A DNA stretch of 64,000 nucleotides from positions 310,001 through 374,000 of the forward strand of contig NZ_MSTQ01000001.1 of NCBI RefSeq assembly GCF_001945365.1, written 5' to 3'. Shown here piece after piece: positions 62,601 to 64,000 of this stretch. The DNA comes from Pseudomonas reinekei (lineage in GTDB: Bacteria > Pseudomonadota > Gammaproteobacteria > Pseudomonadales > Pseudomonadaceae). The notes beneath the pieces were generated by a model. It was not told the DNA's origin. It made no database searches and saw only the letters and a program-made list of their open reading frames with translations. The position numbers were made by a program, and so were the translations under genes. Numbering within the stretch: the first letter of the stretch is position 1; each line of letters starts with the position of its first letter.

Positions 62601-63256
62601 GTCGTGTCCTTCTGCGCATCCGTTGTCTGAAAAAATGCCTGCACACGGGTTTGATACTGCGCGCCGATATCCAGTTGGCGGCAGAGCGAGAGGAATTGCG
62701 TGACCGACACGTTAAGGGTCGCGACCTCGAACGTACCGGGCGTCGACGTTTCGACCGCAAACCCCGACCCGCGATGAAAGGCGCCCGCCTTGCATTCGGA
62801 CGCTTCGAAGTTATGCAGTGCCGCCTGCAACAACGAAAGTTTCAACACCTCGAACGAGTCGATCTCGATTTCAAAATCGCTGACTTCCAGCGCTCGCCTC
62901 AGACATATGAAGGTTTTGTTGACGTCGGCTTCGACCCCGAACTGATCCTTCAGCGCCTTGCGCAATATCGGCTCGGCAAAGCTTTCGGCGTCAGGCAGCG
63001 ACGACAGCGTTTTGTCGAGCCGGGACTGGGACACAAAGCTGTCGTTGAAGCGCTCTTGCAGCGCCTGCTGTTGCGCGCTGGTTGCCCGCGAATACCACTG
63101 CGGCGCGAGCGAGCCACTGGCTTTTATGGCTGCCCGCCGCTGCGGCGTAGCGTCCACCAACCAATCAGGCGTCAGTTGCTCAACAAGTTCGCTATGAATG
63201 CTGCTTCGGCCCGCGATCAGAGGCTGATGGGGTAATGAGGGGGAATGGCTAGACAT
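56639..63256 (-). CDS. giant LRR protein with dermonecrotic-toxin-like N-terminus and NEL-type E3 ubiquitin ligase domain
   Basis: 2205 residues from ATG 63256 with GGAG upstream. The N-terminal ~450 residues resemble the DUF6543/dermonecrotic-toxin region of large Pseudomonas toxins. A hydrophobic pair of spans follows at about 472-540 (GLLGLNMVSMFVPVLGEVML; ALIAVMAGAGKG). Then three related modules each open with a CWR-containing helix (LKQCWRNS near 1030, LRACWRNG near 1333, ILECWRAG near 1666) and continue with leucine-rich repeats. The C-terminal ~280 residues look like the NEL domain of IpaH/SspH ubiquitin ligases; Cys2001 in GTCVDG fits its C-x-D catalytic motif. Likely an effector or toxin acting on eukaryotic cells; secretion route not shown. 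Confidence 0.8.
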   Translation of the reverse strand: MSSHSPSLPHQPLIAGRSSIHSELVEQLTPDWLVDATPQRRAAIKASGSLAPQWYSRATSAQQQALQERFNDSFVSQSRLDKTLSSLPDAESFAEPILRKALKDQFGVEADVNKTFICLRRALEVSDFEIEIDSFEVLKLSLLQAALHNFEASECKAGAFHRGSGFAVETSTPGTFEVATLNVSVTQFLSLCRQLDIGAQYQTRVQAFFQTTDAQKDTTLAGQFVASQKAAMRAAAEMALLKKDIEPDDYTMILSVIDGEIHPRVGNRPVWFRDLSLMKRRMTGCVVFSISEQYRYASDFIVYIPHDPEHPLKRYTSEQMRKEFKRQFTTRDALPAGDGGPTVHQRFFSQFVAYADRPYYFSQFTRKAADSATDPLHSFWMKVARYVPPFSSVARIKELPPEPAGKREPVDDPYLNPFGIVRDGVAGIWSANSDLWVYLYEQNRKKVIADARSHAVPTADVDARVRAEKLNHLLEIGLLGLNMVSMFVPVLGEVMLTVMAGQLLYESFEGAIEWSEGDRTAAKAHLVDVAENLALIAVMAGAGKGLARLGAVKPEPVVERLEPVKRADGETRLWKPDLSAYESITRLDHNSVPDASGLHRVNNRTFIRLGGKTYETTFDPSLKKWRIQHPTDTGAWQPILEHNGHGAWRHTLERPLAWDRLTLLRRIGSITEGFSDEQLLGIAEACDVDDNALRKMHMDHLAPPPELVQALQLFESDPVSGEPLAEKIQRATPGLSHAAARRVLLDANAEELNRLKTTGRIPLNMLEEARWHAQQGRQARAFTGLRMEQLGSADSTWLALHALEKMPGWSGEVRLEIRDGHIEGALIDGIGSEAATVRKYVVKNGPSYQAFDERGETLNGVPPTGDNFFASIMHALPDESRRALGLPHVSQSAALKQAVIDSAFEHRARLSQMLEQRGGRGKAFKPPARIAERRVGYYASGRGQGLNPSLVTRVQDVYPALTDQQANGFILAQLRAGKTDGQIYNLLQARLREWQNLESTLDQWVGEPMQGVVLQSMLGGRASVAQSLKQCWRNSPLAAERSRYRMLDLVCDEAIPSLSADFSHVRDLDVRGQGITDANADALLANFPMLNRLRINATGNGLSNVPEALSAMPDLRGLSLYSAAPFAADMPSRLGALTALEELSVYSTWGAPIALDVSRLRNLRQLDVIAPAMEEWPAGVLELPRLERLNLSGTGIKTLPEGVFEGHEKLWSGLSLDWSNFLRTNFKPAYEYIRRQPQHLVDLEEMVRRYSKGELRRLAEGINDPFEELFAQFVQQWQGAGARFDAVEALSEQHHRLNQHLNGWSERALQMPAVAKEIVGRTWIASTLRACWRNGAFKRYGSTADASVLDLPSLELSEYPPLPDVVLPEVRTLYLSGSKAPVEQIRRFVKGFPGIEKLNVSGSGLTEVPIAPGDLGELTDLDLSNNRIVVDAGVQQAIDGLHSVRCLDLSYNPLQVLDVSAMTRLKALNLRGTDLREWPKGAQNLPELYWLDLRDSKVYALPEPLADETLLKTNLTGAPLSLQAVALRNAARQRLEIAKGLPAGALERFDLEQVPQDFPLFESGSSIARQLLPLPDVPAGEGDGVLTKRLQRLKPTLADDEALQMIDQLQASGAAKKKITEWEQAFETLTRRLNGWLFTRGSRGAGWMTSSSIRRQAASRILECWRAGLSVTGPGAAADAVLDLNGLQLGDLPELPAMFEHVGTLRLTSVKLTPAGSDGFLKAFTRLKTLDLNGNGLDAVPEPVRNMVRLERLELSSNQIADTEQLYATLSGLERLRWLDLSYNELDAFDVGAFEALETLDLRNNNLTEWPDAVFDSPHLGTLNLSGNDITSIPEQILSGNHGVLLSGTDLTDNYRLSLESLERLRAYRESGLHETVLGISRADLDELIDDATGFGGDSSESFETDEDLPEAQPDLEQKTPWLANLPPEQLARKTEVWDQLAAEPDNAAFFHLLERLQDTQEFRVANADLTRRVWTVMEAAASNTELREILFAGSNTHGTCVDGRILTFSGLESRVFTHNALLDVPLGRPNAKGQALLTLSRQLFRLDKVDDLARKVAAQTGQDEAEVRLGYRIGLTQGWADGLELPGQPKHMTYASGVSARQLADARIEIANAEQSDGFFEDLIQRDYGVSYLKEKHPEVFKALDEVDIQEGGDSADEAAFLSQLFEQAAARNAKMIELSRQEVSTLSGASVESINLAKAPGNG

Positions 63257-63415
63257 GGTGTCGCTCCAGAATAATGGAACGACAGGACATCATTTCGGCG
63301 CACCGTATCTACGGTAGATAGTTACCGCATCGGCCCAGACTGATTGCAAAATGCGTCGATCCGCACGCCGGCAGATTGTCTATGCTTTGAGGACTTACTG
63401 ACAGACGAGGGATGT

Positions 63416-63634
63416 ATGGACGATCCAGTCGACAACAAGCCGCCGACCTTCTGGCAGATGCTGCACAGCGTCATGGCGGCAGCGTTTGGCGTGCAGAGTG
63501 GCAAGAACCGGGCGCGGGACTTCACCCACGGCAAGCCGAGTCATTTCGTGATCCTGGGGATTCTGTTCACAACGGTGTTTGCCCTGACCCTGTTTGGCAT
63601 CGTCAAACTGGTGCTGCTGCTGGCAGGAATCTGA
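63416..63634 (+). CDS. DUF2970-family small membrane protein
   Basis: 72 residues from ATG 63416 (GAGG upstream). The conserved FWQMLHSVMAAAFGVQSGKN stretch and RDFTHGKPSHFVILGI, then one C-terminal membrane span (TVFALTLFGIVKLVLLLAGI), match DUF2970. Function unknown. Confidence 0.85.
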   Translation: MDDPVDNKPPTFWQMLHSVMAAAFGVQSGKNRARDFTHGKPSHFVILGILFTTVFALTLFGIVKLVLLLAGI

Positions 63635-63640
63635 AACGGC

Positions 63641-64000
63641 TCAGTGCATCAGGGTTTGCAGGCTGAACGGGTATCGGTAGGACATTGGCCGCCCCTTGGC
63701 CGATAGTTTGTGGAAGTCCACCCCGAAGTCCTGTGTGTTGCTCAACGCCAACAGTCGTTTGGCTTGCGCTCGGTCAATCCGTTGCAACAGCGGAATCTGT
63801 CGGTCCCGGCCGCCGTACCGGCTGATGTCGACGCCCTTTTCATAGTCATGCAACTCAACCATGGCCCAGCCACCCAGGCTGAAATGCCCGCCCAGCAACA
63901 CGCTCAGGCGATTGTCGAGTAACGCTCGCAATGCCGCGGGCGAATTGTTGATGGTGCCGAACAACGCACCCTTGCCCGGAACCCCACCCGATTCGACATA
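63641..64000 (-). CDS. unidentified protein, C-terminal part (cut by window end)
   Basis: An open minus-strand frame enters from the window edge (YVESGGVPGKGALFGTINN) and ends at 63641 in SYRYPFSLQTLMH. No start codon lies inside the window apart from a TTG at 63964 without a ribosome-binding site, so the true start is beyond the edge. Segments such as GGHFSLGGWAMVELHDYEKG and DISRYGGRDRQIPLLQRIDR do not let me name a family. It converges with the DUF2970 gene. Confidence 0.55.
   Translation of the reverse strand, partial: YVESGGVPGKGALFGTINNSPAALRALLDNRLSVLLGGHFSLGGWAMVELHDYEKGVDISRYGGRDRQIPLLQRIDRAQAKRLLALSNTQDFGVDFHKLSAKGRPMSYRYPFSLQTLMH

Noticed and set aside
61490..63235. 581-codon plus-strand ORF
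   Set aside because: Antisense to the N-terminal part of the NEL protein; no family resemblance.

Overview
The window is chromosomal DNA of a Pseudomonas, most likely of the P. fluorescens group. The evidence is the pgsA-uvrC-gacA block beside tRNA-Gly/Cys/Leu with a TTG-started gacA, the HbcR-type 3-hydroxybutyrate catabolic cluster, cti, a B12-dependent metH next to aerobic-pathway cobalamin genes, and many Pseudomonas-type REP doublets (GCGAGCAGGCTCGCTCCCAC). Most of the window is dense, high-GC core genome.

Layout. 1-1000: an acyl-activating enzyme (cut by the window edge) and a thermostable-hemolysin-family protein. 1000-3650: a decayed accessory patch with a DUF1254-type pseudogene remnant, a small SH3-domain exported protein, a long near-perfect palindrome, and an IS21-type end plus truncated istA fused to a frameshifted tyrosine-integrase remnant facing tRNA-Leu. 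3690-7910: three tRNAs, pgsA, uvrC, gacA and a GNAT gene. 8100-9700: a class I DAHP synthase behind an aromatic-codon leader peptide with terminator, and a second Tyr-rich short ORF. 9740-12400: an Ig-like repeat protein, a Proteus/psychrophilic-type lipase and a parvulin. 12528-18068: a yejABEF oligopeptide ABC importer. 18195-24202: hbcR, GntP-family permease, bdhA and acetoacetyl-CoA synthetase, a complete 3-hydroxybutyrate uptake and activation route with a sigma-54 promoter. 24228-28316: a PilU-like ATPase, a hybrid histidine kinase and a second parvulin.

28442-35011 is a catabolic operon on the minus strand: amino-acid ABC importer, RidA, IclR regulator, a fold-type-III PLP deaminase and a KDG-kinase-like sugar kinase. 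The combination suggests dehydration of an amino sugar acid such as D-glucosaminate to KDG and phosphorylation to KDPG; this is inference. 35376-39749 holds a TerC/CBS protein and a divergent LysR-MFS pair.

39760-49477 is a cobalamin locus with two divergent B12 riboswitches. One drives cobW-cobN-chlI/D, the other cbtB-cbtA-cobE-cobM. Between the chelatase AAA+ ORF and the VWA ORF lies a dnaX-like A AAA AAG slippery heptamer, a 5-nt spacer and a perfect 14-bp-arm hairpin, so the two ORFs probably form one gene read by -1 programmed frameshifting. cobN carries an in-frame REP doublet.

49573-56445 holds nfuA, cti and metH. 56639-63256 encodes a 2205-residue protein with an N-terminal DUF6543/dermonecrotic-toxin-like region, three LRR blocks and a C-terminal NEL-type E3 ligase domain with a CxD motif. 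The window ends with a DUF2970 protein and an unidentified partial gene.
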